A stretch of DNA of 64,000 nucleotides from Erythrobacter sp047872805 (GTDB lineage: Bacteria; Pseudomonadota; Alphaproteobacteria; Sphingomonadales; Sphingomonadaceae). The stretch covers positions 14,048 through 78,047 of the forward strand of contig NZ_JBLQUK010000013.1 of assembly GCF_047872805.1 (NCBI RefSeq). Reading direction: 5' to 3'. Below, piece after piece: positions 9,609 to 17,901 of the stretch. The notes under the pieces were generated by a model. It searched no databases and was not told the origin of the DNA. It saw only the letters and a program-made list of their open reading frames with translations. The position numbers and the translations under genes were made by a program. Positions within the stretch are counted from its first letter, which is position 1. Each line of letters begins with the position of its first letter.

Positions 9609-10353
9609 ATTGAAGACCCGCCTCGCGGGGATCGCGCTCTCAGGAGCAATGATGGCAATTCCCGCCGCGGCCTTTGCCGGGGTGGTTGTGAAGTCCTCTG
9701 GTCCATCGGCCGGAGATTTTCCGGTCGGTCGGCAGGTCAATGATGCTGCCAGCATCACCCTGCGTGCAGGGGACAAGATCACGGTGCTGACCGATGATGG
9801 AACCCGCGTCATGCAGGGTCCCGGAACCTTCCGCGTTGGCGAAGGCGCGACGCAGACGCGCGCGCGCTTTTCCAATCTGACCCGCCGCAATGCCGCGCGC
9901 CAGGTGCGCACCGGAGCCGTGCGCGGCACCGGAGACGGCGTCGCCCGCAATCCCAACCTTTGGTTCGTCAATGTTGCGGCATCGGGCACAATGTGTCTGT
10001 ATGATCTGGATGCGGTGCGTCTGTGGCGTCCCGATGCGGCCAGTGCACAGACTTTCAAGATCACCGATCAGGCAACCAATGCCTCGGTCGACGTGGCCTT
10101 TGTCGAAACGGAGGCGGTTCGCGCGCTCGATCCTCAAGGTTTGATGCTTTCGAACGGTGGAAGCTACACGATCACAGCACCGGCTCCCGCTGAAGGCGCG
10201 GGTGAGGACGGAGCTTCCTCGGTCAATGTCAAATTTGTGGCGCTGACCGAAGAATATGCCGCACCTGATCAGCTCGCGCAGGCGCTGATCTCGAACGGCT
10301 GCACCTCGCAGCTTGGCCTGTTGGCCGACACGCTTGAGGCGTCCGCTCAATAA
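9595..10353 (+). CDS. FecR-like periplasmic protein
   Basis: The 252-residue product begins with a clear signal peptide (LAGIALSGAMMAIPAAAFA). The following segment (about residues 25-95) has the FecR-like pattern of an initial VGRQV-type element, LRAGDKITVLTDDGTRV and GPGTFRVGEGA. The rest is a poorly conserved beta-rich region with two cysteines. The ATG at 9595 follows a GGGGGAG ribosome-binding site and overlaps the cyclase stop by 14 bases, which points to translational coupling. It is not a classical FecR sigma regulator, because there is no sigma factor gene nearby and it is exported. It probably supplies a periplasmic ligand-binding or scaffold partner for the CHASE2 sensor or CHAT protein. 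Confidence 0.75.
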   Translation: MFSDKLKTRLAGIALSGAMMAIPAAAFAGVVVKSSGPSAGDFPVGRQVNDAASITLRAGDKITVLTDDGTRVMQGPGTFRVGEGATQTRARFSNLTRRNAARQVRTGAVRGTGDGVARNPNLWFVNVAASGTMCLYDLDAVRLWRPDAASAQTFKITDQATNASVDVAFVETEAVRALDPQGLMLSNGGSYTITAPAPAEGAGEDGASSVNVKFVALTEEYAAPDQLAQALISNGCTSQLGLLADTLEASAQ

Positions 10354-10372
10354 CAAGCAACATCGGGCGCGC

Positions 10373-10530
10373 TCGGGCTCGGCCTTGCTGGCACGGCGCG
10401 CCTCGATTTCGGGCACATAGTTACGCAAGCCATCCCGGATGGCATGTGGATTGAAGGTGGGTAGCCGCCGCGACGTAGTGCGCGACGATTGTTCAATAGC
10501 GCCCCGCACCAATGCTGACTTTATCACCCG
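10373..10530 (-). pseudogene. Possible tyrosine-recombinase C-terminal remnant
   Basis: Read on the minus strand, this gap between the FecR-like and lactate monooxygenase genes gives RLPTFNPHAIRDGLRNY, which resembles the FNPHSFR...L stretch around the catalytic Arg of tyrosine recombinases. There is no start, no downstream catalytic Tyr, and the frame simply runs into antisense of the neighbouring gene. At most it is a decayed integrase fragment, and the resemblance may be chance. Confidence 0.2.
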
Positions 10531-10629
10531 GTGAAAATGCGCGCGCTGGATTGGCAGATTAGCGCTTGCGATAGCGGGCCGTATCGTCTCTCTTCTGGTC
10601 AAGCAGACCATCAAGAGAGGTTTACCGCG

Positions 10630-11793
10630 ATGCACAATTTCGGCGGGATGCAGAACGAGATTTATAATGCCGGACTGCACGGCATACTGCCCGATTATCC
10701 GGTCGATTTTGCCACACTCGCAGCGCGCGCGCATGAAGCCTTGGGGCCGATGCTGACCAATTACGTCGCTGGCGGCTGCGGCGATGAACACACGCAGGAC
10801 ACCAATGCATCCGCGTTTCGCCATTGGGGCATGGTGCCGCGGATGATGGTCGATTGCACCACGCGCGACCTGTCGATCGATCTGTTCGGCATGCATCTTC
10901 CCACGCCCTTGTTCATGGCCCCGATTGGCCTCAATGGTGAAGCCTCGCAAGACCGCCACGGGGACATGGCCGCCGCCCGTGCCTCCGCGATGACGGGCGT
11001 TCCCTTCTGCGCGTCCACCTTGTCCAACGATCCGCTGGAGGATGTGTTCGCAGCGACGGGCGACACGCCGGCGTTCTTTCAGCTTTACACCCCGCGCAAC
11101 CGGGAGCTTGCGACCAGCCTGATCAAACGGGCCGAAGCCGCCGGTTACAAAGCGATTGTCGTCACGCTCGACACCTGGCTCACCGGATGGCGTCCGCGCG
11201 ATCTCAATGCGTCCAATTTTCCGCAATTGCGCGGCAAAGTGATGCAAAACTATTTCTCCGATCCGGTCTTTCGTTCGCTCTTGGCCAAGCCGCCTGAGGA
11301 AGACCCGCGTGCGGCGATCATGCTGTTCGCGGCGATCTTTGGTCAGGTGCTGACCTGGGACGATGTGGCGTGGTTCAAATCGGTCACCGACCTGCCGATC
11401 GTGCTCAAAGGGATTTGCCACGGCGATGATGCGCGCCGCGCGGCGGATCATGGGGCGGATGCGGTGTATTGCTCCAACCACGGCGGGCGTCAGGCCAATG
11501 GCGGAATTGCAACGATCGATCTCCTTGATGAAGTGGTTAAGGCGAGCGGCGATCTGCCGGTTTTGTTTGACAGCGGGGTCCGGTCGGGAACCGATGCGGT
11601 CAAGGCGCTGGCGATGGGGGCCACCGCGGTCGGGATTGGTCGCCCCTACACTTACGGCCTGGCGATTGGCGGAGCAGAAGGGGCGGCGTGGGTGCTGCGC
11701 TCCATTCTGGCGGAGGCCGATTTGCTGATGGCGGTCAACGGCTATCCAACATTGGCCGATGTTCGCAAAGCGGGCGTGCGCCGCACCGATTGA
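10630..11793 (+). CDS. Lactate 2-monooxygenase-like FMN enzyme (alpha-hydroxy-acid oxidase family)
   Basis: The 387-residue protein is an FMN-dependent alpha-hydroxy-acid dehydrogenase. It shows the family's VAGGCGDEHTQ segment, LFMAPIG, VLKGICHGDDA and the catalytic-histidine motif YCSNHGGRQANGG, then the FMN phosphate site DSGVRSGTDAVKALAMGA. The overall pattern, particularly GDEHTQ, the GWRPRDL segment and the extra central insert with NFPQLRGK, is closest to mycobacterial lactate 2-monooxygenase rather than to LldD or glycolate oxidase. It would oxidise L-lactate or a similar 2-hydroxyacid. The ATG at 10630 has GAGAGG nine bases upstream; an earlier in-frame ATG at 10531 would add a low-complexity extension and is less likely. 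Confidence 0.88.
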   Translation: MHNFGGMQNEIYNAGLHGILPDYPVDFATLAARAHEALGPMLTNYVAGGCGDEHTQDTNASAFRHWGMVPRMMVDCTTRDLSIDLFGMHLPTPLFMAPIGLNGEASQDRHGDMAAARASAMTGVPFCASTLSNDPLEDVFAATGDTPAFFQLYTPRNRELATSLIKRAEAAGYKAIVVTLDTWLTGWRPRDLNASNFPQLRGKVMQNYFSDPVFRSLLAKPPEEDPRAAIMLFAAIFGQVLTWDDVAWFKSVTDLPIVLKGICHGDDARRAADHGADAVYCSNHGGRQANGGIATIDLLDEVVKASGDLPVLFDSGVRSGTDAVKALAMGATAVGIGRPYTYGLAIGGAEGAAWVLRSILAEADLLMAVNGYPTLADVRKAGVRRTD

Positions 11794-11887
11794 AAAAATT
11801 TGCCAATCGGTCAGATTTGGACTCAGTTTTCCACAGGTTAAATGTTAGTTACCCCGGATAACGAATCGCGAATCGGGGACGCGACGC

Positions 11888-12049
11888 ATGGAACGACCGA
11901 CAATTATCTCATCCGGACCGGATGCAATGGGCCGCACCGTTTGCTTTGGTGACGAAAGCTCGCGCCGGGCGCGTTATGGTCGGATCCGCCCGATGCCTGA
12001 AAAAAGCTCCCTCTTGCGCGTTTTTTCACGGTTCATTCCGTTTCGTTGA
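11888..12049 (+). CDS. Small Arg-rich hypothetical protein (53 aa)
   Basis: A 53-codon frame starts with an ATG at 11888, preceded by GGGGA with eight-base spacing, and ends in a basic tail (RVFSRFIPFR). It lies alone in the gap between the lactate monooxygenase-like gene and the convergent aldehyde dehydrogenase gene. No family is recognised. Start context and position favour a real small gene, but coding cannot be proven from one sequence. Confidence 0.4.
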   Translation: MERPTIISSGPDAMGRTVCFGDESSRRARYGRIRPMPEKSSLLRVFSRFIPFR

Positions 12050-12100
12050 ACCAGCCGGCCCTCTCGGCCTGCGCTTGTTCCTGACCTGAGAAACGCCGCG

Positions 12101-13552
12101 TCACGGCGCGGCCTTGGCGACTGTGACCAGCTTGGTTTCGGTGTAGCCAAGATACCCCTCGACCCCGCTTTCCGATCCGAACCCGCTGTCGCCGGTGCCG
12201 CCAAACGGAGTTTCGGGCGATCCCACGGCGAAGTGATTGATCGCCACCATCCCGGCGCGCAGCGACCGTCCCAGATAATGGCTTTCATCAAGGCTCGCGG
12301 TAAAGGCGTAGGCAGCAAGACCATAGCGCAGCGAATTGGCGATACGCACGGCCTCTGCAATATCGTCATAGGGAACGATCCCGGCGACCGGGCCAAAGGG
12401 CTCCTCTGTCATAAGCCGGCTGCTGAGGGTCGGCGCGGCGATCACTGTCGGCTGAAAGAAATGCCCCGGTCCGGCTATCGCTGATCCGCCAGTAACGACC
12501 TCGCCTGCGCCGCCGCCCATGCTCTCCATCAGGCTCTGCATCGCCGCGACCCGGCCGCCATGCGCCAGCGGGCCCATGCCAACGCTGTCATCGGCGCTGG
12601 CATCGCCGACCACAATGTCCTGCGAGCGCCGGGCAAATTCGCCGACGAATTTGTCGTAAATTCCGCGAGCCACCAGGAACCGCGTGGGGGAGACGCAAAC
12701 CTGACCGGCGTTGCGAAACTTGGTCGCCACACAGGCCGCGACGGTCCTTTCGAAATCGGCGCTTTCGCCAATCACGACCGGCGCGTGGCCGCCCAATTCG
12801 GGGGTGAAGCGCTTCATATACTGCGCCGCCAGCGCGCCGAGTTGCTTGCCCACCGCGGTCGATCCGGTGAAGCTGACCTTGCGCGTTATCGGCGAAGTGA
12901 CGAGATGTTCTGAAATCATCGCCGGATCGCCGAACACCAGATTGATGACGCCCGCTGGCACCCCGCCATCGACGAAACATTCGGTTAGCATTTGCACACA
13001 GCCCGGCGTCGATTCGGCGGGCTTGAGGATCACCGAACACCCCGCCGCCAGCGCACCGCCGAGTTTCTTGGCCGACAGGTTGATCGGGAAATTCCACGGG
13101 GTGAGCAGCACCGCAGGACCCACCGGTTCCTGCGTTACGCGCTGTTCGAGCAGGTCCGCCGAACGCACCGGGACCAGCCGCCCGCCCTGCCGCTTCGCTT
13201 CTTCGGCGAGAAAGTCGATGATGTCGGCGGCGCTGGCCGTTTCGCCAAGCGCCTGCGCATGGGGCTTGCCCATTTCCAGCGTCACGATCCGGGCAATCGT
13301 GGGGGCGCGTTCGCGCAGCAGATCAGCGGCCCGGCGCAGCGCGCGATAGCGTTCGATGCCGGGCGTGTTGCTCCATAGGGTAAATCCAGCATCCGCCGCG
13401 ACCAGAGCGACATCGAGTTGTTCTTTCGATGCTTTTGGACAGTGGCCCAGCACGGTTTCATTGGCAGGGTTCACCACCGCCATCTGGCCATCGCCGCCAT
13501 CGCCAACCCATTCGCCGCCGATGAACATTCTGAGAGTGGGATATTGGGTCAT
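12101..13552 (-). CDS. NAD(P)-dependent succinate-semialdehyde-type aldehyde dehydrogenase
   Basis: The 483-residue protein is a standard-length aldehyde dehydrogenase. It shows TPWNFP at 151-156, the glycine motif FTGST near 228, the general base Glu252 in ELGGHAP and the catalytic Cys286 in NAGQVCVSPTR. The pattern resembles the GabD/succinate-semialdehyde dehydrogenase group, so it probably oxidises succinate semialdehyde or a related short semialdehyde to the acid. Substrate cannot be fixed from sequence alone. The start ATG has a strong GGAGG upstream. It is divergent from the alanine dehydrogenase gene, and the shared upstream region contains two inverted repeats that could bind a regulator. 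Confidence 0.9.
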   Translation of the reverse strand: MTQYPTLRMFIGGEWVGDGGDGQMAVVNPANETVLGHCPKASKEQLDVALVAADAGFTLWSNTPGIERYRALRRAADLLRERAPTIARIVTLEMGKPHAQALGETASAADIIDFLAEEAKRQGGRLVPVRSADLLEQRVTQEPVGPAVLLTPWNFPINLSAKKLGGALAAGCSVILKPAESTPGCVQMLTECFVDGGVPAGVINLVFGDPAMISEHLVTSPITRKVSFTGSTAVGKQLGALAAQYMKRFTPELGGHAPVVIGESADFERTVAACVATKFRNAGQVCVSPTRFLVARGIYDKFVGEFARRSQDIVVGDASADDSVGMGPLAHGGRVAAMQSLMESMGGGAGEVVTGGSAIAGPGHFFQPTVIAAPTLSSRLMTEEPFGPVAGIVPYDDIAEAVRIANSLRYGLAAYAFTASLDESHYLGRSLRAGMVAINHFAVGSPETPFGGTGDSGFGSESGVEGYLGYTETKLVTVAKAAP

Positions 13553-13577
13553 GCAGGGCCTCCGGGGTGGTTGACGC

Positions 13578-13601
13578 TTGACACATCTGACAGGGTGTCA
13601 A
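13578..13601. promoter_or_regulatory. Inverted repeat, candidate operator
   Basis: A perfect 7-bp inverted repeat, TTGACAC-N10-GTGTCAA, lies just upstream of the aldehyde dehydrogenase start. Another TTGACAC half-site is at 13659-13665. A regulator binding here could control the divergent dehydrogenase genes; no cognate regulator gene is adjacent. Confidence 0.45.
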
Positions 13602-13618
13602 CCGGGTTTTTTGCCTGT

Positions 13619-13632
13619 TTATTGTTCAATAA
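13619..13632. promoter_or_regulatory. Palindrome TTATTG-TT-CAATAA, candidate operator
   Basis: A perfect 6-bp inverted repeat with a 2-base centre sits in the divergent region between the aldehyde dehydrogenase and alanine dehydrogenase genes, 18 bases from the neighbouring TTGACAC repeat. Its size and AT-rich arms fit a small dimeric regulator site, but no protein can be assigned. Confidence 0.35.
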
Positions 13633-13849
13633 CAGTTGGATGAGCGGCAAAGAGCAGCTTGACACTTCTCCAACAGGTTTCGCGTTCCCATTGATCAACA
13701 TATCCATCTCCCTTGCATAGATATAGGGGTGTAGGAAAGCCGCGCGTGGGAATTTGGCGGGCGGCATGCGTGGATATGCTTGCGCGCGATTGAAATTTTG
13801 TTACGCATTAATTTGCACAATACCTTCCCCCATGTGGCAGGAGAATATC

Positions 13850-14932
13850 ATGCTCGTCGGTGTCCCCAAGGAAATCAAGAATCACGAATATCGCGTCGGC
13901 CTTACTCCAGAGGCGGTGCGCGAATATGTCACCAATGGTCACGCGGTCATCGTGCAAAGCGGGGCGGGGCTGGGCATCAGCAAGACCGACGATGATTACC
14001 GCGCCATCGGGGCGGAGATCGTTGACAGCGCCGAGGAAGTCTTTGCCCGCGCCGAAATGGTGGTGAAGGTCAAGGAACCGCAGCCGAACGAATGGGTGCA
14101 ATTGCGCGAAGGGCAGATCCTGTTCACCTATCTCCACCTCGCCCCCGATCCCGATCAGGCGCGTGGATTGATGGCAAGCGGTGTCTCAGCGGTTGCTTAT
14201 GAAACCGTGACCGATGCCGGTGGCGGTTTGCCGTTGCTTGCCCCGATGAGCGAGGTCGCGGGCCGTCTGTCGATTGAGGCCAGCGCCCATTCGAGCCACA
14301 AGAACAACGGCGGGCGCGGCATATTGATGGGCGGAGTGCCCGGCGTGCTCCCGGCCAAGGTCGTGGTGATTGGCGGCGGCGTGGTCGGCACACAGGCCGC
14401 GCGCATGGCGGTGGGGCTGGGCGCGAATGTCGAGATTCTCGACCGTTCGCTGCCGCGAATCCGTCAGCTGGACGACATGTTTCAAGGGCGCGCCACCACC
14501 CGCTATTCCAACGCCGGGACAATCGAAAACGCCATTACCCAGGCCGATGTGGTGATCGGCGCGGTGCTGGTCCCCGGCGCGAGCGCGCCGCGGCTGGTGT
14601 CGCGTGACATGCTGAGTCTGATGAAACATCGCGCGGTGCTGGTTGATGTCGCAATCGATCAGGGCGGGTGCTTTGAAACGTCAAAGCCAACGACGCATGA
14701 GGACCCGACCTATATCGTTGACGACATAATCCATTACTGCGTGGCCAATATGCCCGGCGCGGTTCCGCATACGTCAAGCTATGCGCTGGGCAATGCGACG
14801 CTGCCGTTCGGCCTAGCGCTGGCCCGCCACGGTATCGAAGCGTGCGAGCGCGACCCGCACCTCGCGCCCGGCCTGAATGTGCATCAGGGCAAGATCGTAA
14901 ATGCAGCAGTGGCGGAGAGTCTGGGGTTTTAA
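13850..14932 (+). CDS. ald: Alanine dehydrogenase
   Basis: The 360-residue protein begins MLVGVPKEIKNHEYRVGLTP, the hallmark N-terminus of NAD-dependent L-alanine dehydrogenase. The substrate-site lysine lies in VVKVKEPQP and the catalytic histidine in LHLAPD. The Rossmann motif GGGVVG is followed by ANVEILD, and the family segment MPGAVPHTSSYALGNATLPF is present. It interconverts alanine with pyruvate and ammonia. The ATG at 13850 follows AGGAG with good spacing; an upstream in-frame extension to 13754 has no family support. The stop overlaps the stop of the convergent fumarylacetoacetate hydrolase gene. Confidence 0.95.
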   Translation: MLVGVPKEIKNHEYRVGLTPEAVREYVTNGHAVIVQSGAGLGISKTDDDYRAIGAEIVDSAEEVFARAEMVVKVKEPQPNEWVQLREGQILFTYLHLAPDPDQARGLMASGVSAVAYETVTDAGGGLPLLAPMSEVAGRLSIEASAHSSHKNNGGRGILMGGVPGVLPAKVVVIGGGVVGTQAARMAVGLGANVEILDRSLPRIRQLDDMFQGRATTRYSNAGTIENAITQADVVIGAVLVPGASAPRLVSRDMLSLMKHRAVLVDVAIDQGGCFETSKPTTHEDPTYIVDDIIHYCVANMPGAVPHTSSYALGNATLPFGLALARHGIEACERDPHLAPGLNVHQGKIVNAAVAESLGF

Positions 14933-15939
14933 GCCGCCACCACTTCCTGTTCGATCGCGCCAAAGATCGAATGGTTGTCGGCGTCGCGCATCTCCACCTT
15001 TACCGTGTCGCCGGCTGACATGAAGGGGGTGGAAGGTTTGCCGTCTCTGATTGTCTCGATCATGCGAATTTCGGCGATGCAGGAATAGCCAAGCCCGCCC
15101 TCGGCGACTGGCTGGCCGGGTCCGCCATCGGCACCCTTGTTGCTGACCGTGCCTGATCCGATGATCGAACCGGCGCTCAGGTTGCGCGTCTTGGCCGCAT
15201 GCGCCACCAATTGCGCCATGGTGAAGGTTGCATCCTTGCCCGCATTGGCGCGCCCAAACGGCGCTCCGTTGTAATCCACCATCAACGGCAGGTGGATAAG
15301 GGAGCCGTTCCACGCATCGCCCAATTCGTCCGGTGTGACCGCTACCGGAGAAAAGGCGCTGGCGGGCTTGGACTGGAAGAAGCCGAAACCCTTGGCCAGT
15401 TCGCCGGGGATCAACCCGCGCAGGGATACGTCATTGACCAGCATTATCAGCTTGATGTGGCCGGCGGCATCTTCGGCGCTGACGCCCATCGGCACGTCAT
15501 CGATGATGATCGCAATCTCGCCCTCCATGTCGCATCCCCATGCGGGGTCGACCAGCGGGATCGGGCTGCGCGGCGACAAGAAGCCGTCGCTGCCGCCCTG
15601 ATACATCAACGGATCGTGATAAAAGCTGTCGGGAACTTCGGCATCGCGCGCTTTGCGCACCAGTTCGACGTGGTTGATATAGGCGCTGCCGTCGGCCCAT
15701 TGGTATGCGCGCGGGAGCGGGGAATGGGCCTGACGTTCGTGAAACCGCTCGCACGGGACCGCTTCGTGTTCGACATCGCGCGCCAGCACTTCCAATTCGG
15801 GGGCAACGCGCGCCCAATTGTCGAGCGCGGCCTGCATCGTGGGCGCGATATAGCCCGCCGCGCAGCAGCGCGTGAGGTCTTTGGACACGACCACCAATCT
15901 GCCGTCGCGGGTGCCATCGTTGAGCGTTGCGAGTTTCAT
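14929..15939 (-). CDS. Fumarylacetoacetate hydrolase family protein
   Basis: The 336-residue product has the FAH-family C-terminal fold: a metal-ligand glutamate pattern in CDMEGEIAIIIDD, the LVNDVSLRG segment and GSGTVSN. The N-terminal 90 residues (MKLATLNDGTRDGRLVVVS) match the bacterial fumarylacetoacetase type of about 330 residues. It follows maleylacetoacetate isomerase with ATGA start-stop overlap, so the two are translationally coupled. Together they perform the last two steps of homogentisate (tyrosine/phenylalanine) catabolism, giving fumarate and acetoacetate. The ATG at 15939 with GGAGAG upstream is preferred over a longer frame that overlaps the isomerase gene. Confidence 0.9.
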   Translation of the reverse strand: MKLATLNDGTRDGRLVVVSKDLTRCCAAGYIAPTMQAALDNWARVAPELEVLARDVEHEAVPCERFHERQAHSPLPRAYQWADGSAYINHVELVRKARDAEVPDSFYHDPLMYQGGSDGFLSPRSPIPLVDPAWGCDMEGEIAIIIDDVPMGVSAEDAAGHIKLIMLVNDVSLRGLIPGELAKGFGFFQSKPASAFSPVAVTPDELGDAWNGSLIHLPLMVDYNGAPFGRANAGKDATFTMAQLVAHAAKTRNLSAGSIIGSGTVSNKGADGGPGQPVAEGGLGYSCIAEIRMIETIRDGKPSTPFMSAGDTVKVEMRDADNHSIFGAIEQEVVAA

Positions 15940-16580
15940 GTGTTTCTCTCCGGAGAGTCGATCTGTTTGTCGGGATGGGCACGCTGAAAGGCGGGCAGGG
16001 CAAGGCACGCCGCCTCGATCCGGGTGATGCGCGGATGCAGCGTCAGATCGTAATGAAACCGCCGCGCGTTGTGCACCTGCGGGATCAGCACGCATTCGAA
16101 AATGCCCGGCGCATCAAACAGGAAACTGCCGGTGTTCAGCTGCTTCAGCCGCGCCTCCACCGGATCAAGCGTGCGTTTGAGCCAGCGCCGATACCAGGTG
16201 TCTATCACGGCCTGCGAGTGGCCCAATGGGTCTTTCAGATATTTGAGCACAGCAAGATTGAGCGGGGCGTGGAGTTCGGTGGCGATGGCGTAGGTCAACT
16301 CGCGCGCGGTGTAACGGTCCTCCACGTCAGCAGGCAGCAGCGGGCGTTCGGGATAGGCTTCATCCAGCCATTCGATCATCGCCATCGATTGCGCACGGTC
16401 GCGGCCCTTGGCCTCCAGCATCGGCACTGATCCGAATGGATTGCGGCTGATATAGGCCGGGTCTTTCTGCCCGTCTTCGAGCAGATTGACCGGCACATTC
16501 TCATATTCGAGGCGCTTAAGCTCAAGCGCGATGCGCAGGCGGTAACTCGTCGAACTGCGGTAATATCCATGCAGTTTCAT
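15936..16580 (-). CDS. maiA: Maleylacetoacetate isomerase (zeta-class GST)
   Basis: The 214-residue protein has a glutathione-S-transferase fold of zeta type. The N-terminal YYRSSTSYRLRIAL is the variant of the SSCSWRVRIAL active-site motif; here the usual cysteine is threonine. NPFGSVPMLE and the SMAMIEWLDE segment bind glutathione. It isomerises maleylacetoacetate to fumarylacetoacetate, feeding the hydrolase encoded immediately downstream with a 4-base overlap. The ATG at 16580 is preferred over a TTG one codon earlier. The glutaryl-CoA dehydrogenase gene ends just 13 bases upstream, so the three probably form one catabolic transcript. Confidence 0.9.
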   Translation of the reverse strand: MKLHGYYRSSTSYRLRIALELKRLEYENVPVNLLEDGQKDPAYISRNPFGSVPMLEAKGRDRAQSMAMIEWLDEAYPERPLLPADVEDRYTARELTYAIATELHAPLNLAVLKYLKDPLGHSQAVIDTWYRRWLKRTLDPVEARLKQLNTGSFLFDAPGIFECVLIPQVHNARRFHYDLTLHPRITRIEAACLALPAFQRAHPDKQIDSPERNT

Positions 16581-16593
16581 CAATGATGCCCCA

Positions 16594-17808
16594 TTAAAAC
16601 GCCGCGATCCCGGTTATTCCGCGCCCCAGAATCAGCGCGTGCACATCATGCGTGCCTTCGTAAGTGTTGACCGTTTCAAGGTTCACCGCGTGGCGGATCA
16701 CCTGATACTCTTCGGAAATACCGTTGCCGCCGTGCATGTCGCGCGCGGCGCGGGCGATGTCCAAAGCCTTGCCGACATTGTTGCGCTTGACGATGGAGAT
16801 CATGTCGGGCGCGAACCGCCCTTCGTCCATCAGCCGCCCGATGCGCAAGCTCGCTTGCAGCCCCAACGCAATGTCGGTCAGCATGTCGGCGAGTTTCTTC
16901 TGGTACAGCTGCGTCCCGGCCAGCGGGCGGCCAAACTGCTTGCGGTCAAGCCCATATTGCCGCGCGGCGTGGAGGCAGAATTCTGCCGCGCCCATCGCGC
17001 CCCAGCTGATCCCGTAACGCGCGCGGTTGAGGCAGCCGAACGGCCCCTTCAGTCCCTGAACATTGGGCAGCAGCGCGTCGGCCGGCAGTTTCACATCGTC
17101 CATCACGATCATGCCGGTGGTGGAGGCACGCAAGGAAATCTTGCCTTCGATCTTGGGCGCGGAGAGACCAGCCATTCCTTTTTCAAGGACAAAGCCGCGA
17201 ATGCCGCCGCCGTGCTCCTCGCTCTTGGCCCAGACCACAAAGACATCGGCAAAGGGAGAGTTGGAAATCCACGTCTTGCTGCCTGAGATCACGTAACCGT
17301 CGCCGTCCTTTTTGGCGTAGGTTTTCATCCCCGCCGGGTCCGATCCGGCATCGGGTTCGGTCAGGCCGAAACAGCCGATGAGTTCGCCCGAAGCCAGGCC
17401 GGGGAGGTATTTGCGCCGCTGTTCTTCTGAACCATAGGCATAGATCGGGTGCATCACGAGGCTCGATTGCACGCTCGCCATGGAACGGTATCCGCTGTCC
17501 ACCCGCTCTATCTCGCGCGCGATCAGACCATAGGCGACATAGCCCGCATCGGCGCCGCCATAGGTTTCGGGAATGGTCGCGCCCAGCAATCCGGCGCGGC
17601 CCATCAGCGGGAAGATTTCGGGGGCGGAAACCTCATTGCGGAACGCTTCGATCACGCGCGGTTGCAGCTCGCTTTGCGCAAAGCCATGCGCGGCGTCGCG
17701 GATCATCCGTTCGTCTTCGGTCAGTTGGCTTTCTAGGTCGAGCGGGTCTTCCCAATTGAACGGGATGATCCCTTTGTTGGCGAGGTCCGGGCTGGCGGGG
17801 GCGTGCAC
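16594..17808 (-). CDS. gcdH: Glutaryl-CoA dehydrogenase
   Basis: The 404-residue acyl-CoA dehydrogenase has FAD-binding segments FGLTEPDAGSDP and TWISNSP, and ends with VNTYEGTHDVHALILGR, in which Glu384 is the catalytic base. The YEGTHDVHALILGR ending together with the N-terminal FNWEDPLDLESQLTEDER is typical of glutaryl-CoA dehydrogenase rather than straight-chain acyl-CoA dehydrogenases. It oxidatively decarboxylates glutaryl-CoA to crotonyl-CoA in lysine and tryptophan breakdown. It leads the maiA-FAH pair on the same strand. Confidence 0.92.
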   Translation of the reverse strand: MHAPASPDLANKGIIPFNWEDPLDLESQLTEDERMIRDAAHGFAQSELQPRVIEAFRNEVSAPEIFPLMGRAGLLGATIPETYGGADAGYVAYGLIAREIERVDSGYRSMASVQSSLVMHPIYAYGSEEQRRKYLPGLASGELIGCFGLTEPDAGSDPAGMKTYAKKDGDGYVISGSKTWISNSPFADVFVVWAKSEEHGGGIRGFVLEKGMAGLSAPKIEGKISLRASTTGMIVMDDVKLPADALLPNVQGLKGPFGCLNRARYGISWGAMGAAEFCLHAARQYGLDRKQFGRPLAGTQLYQKKLADMLTDIALGLQASLRIGRLMDEGRFAPDMISIVKRNNVGKALDIARAARDMHGGNGISEEYQVIRHAVNLETVNTYEGTHDVHALILGRGITGIAAF

Positions 17809-17832
17809 TGCTTGCTCCTGAAACTGAACTGT

Positions 17833-17854
17833 CCGCCTGCTTTCGCAGGCTTGG
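17833..17854 (-). repeat. Intergenic hairpin with GAAA tetraloop
   Basis: Upstream of glutaryl-CoA dehydrogenase, GCCTGC and GCAGGC arms (17835-17840 and 17845-17850) enclose TTTC, so minus-strand RNA would form a stem capped by GAAA, a stable GNRA loop. Outer bases CC and GG extend the pairing past a two-base bulge. There is no T-run, so it is not a simple terminator. It may be a dispersed palindromic repeat. Confidence 0.45.
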
Positions 17855-17901
17855 ACAAATCCCGCAAGACCAGCCGCATCCAGCCCGCTCCGCCGGAACC
17901 T

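Noticed and set aside
9640..11481. A 613-codon open frame on the minus strand
   Set aside because: It is antisense to two well-supported genes and the intergenic gap, with Arg/His-rich low-complexity content; only the short recombinase-like stretch is worth noting.
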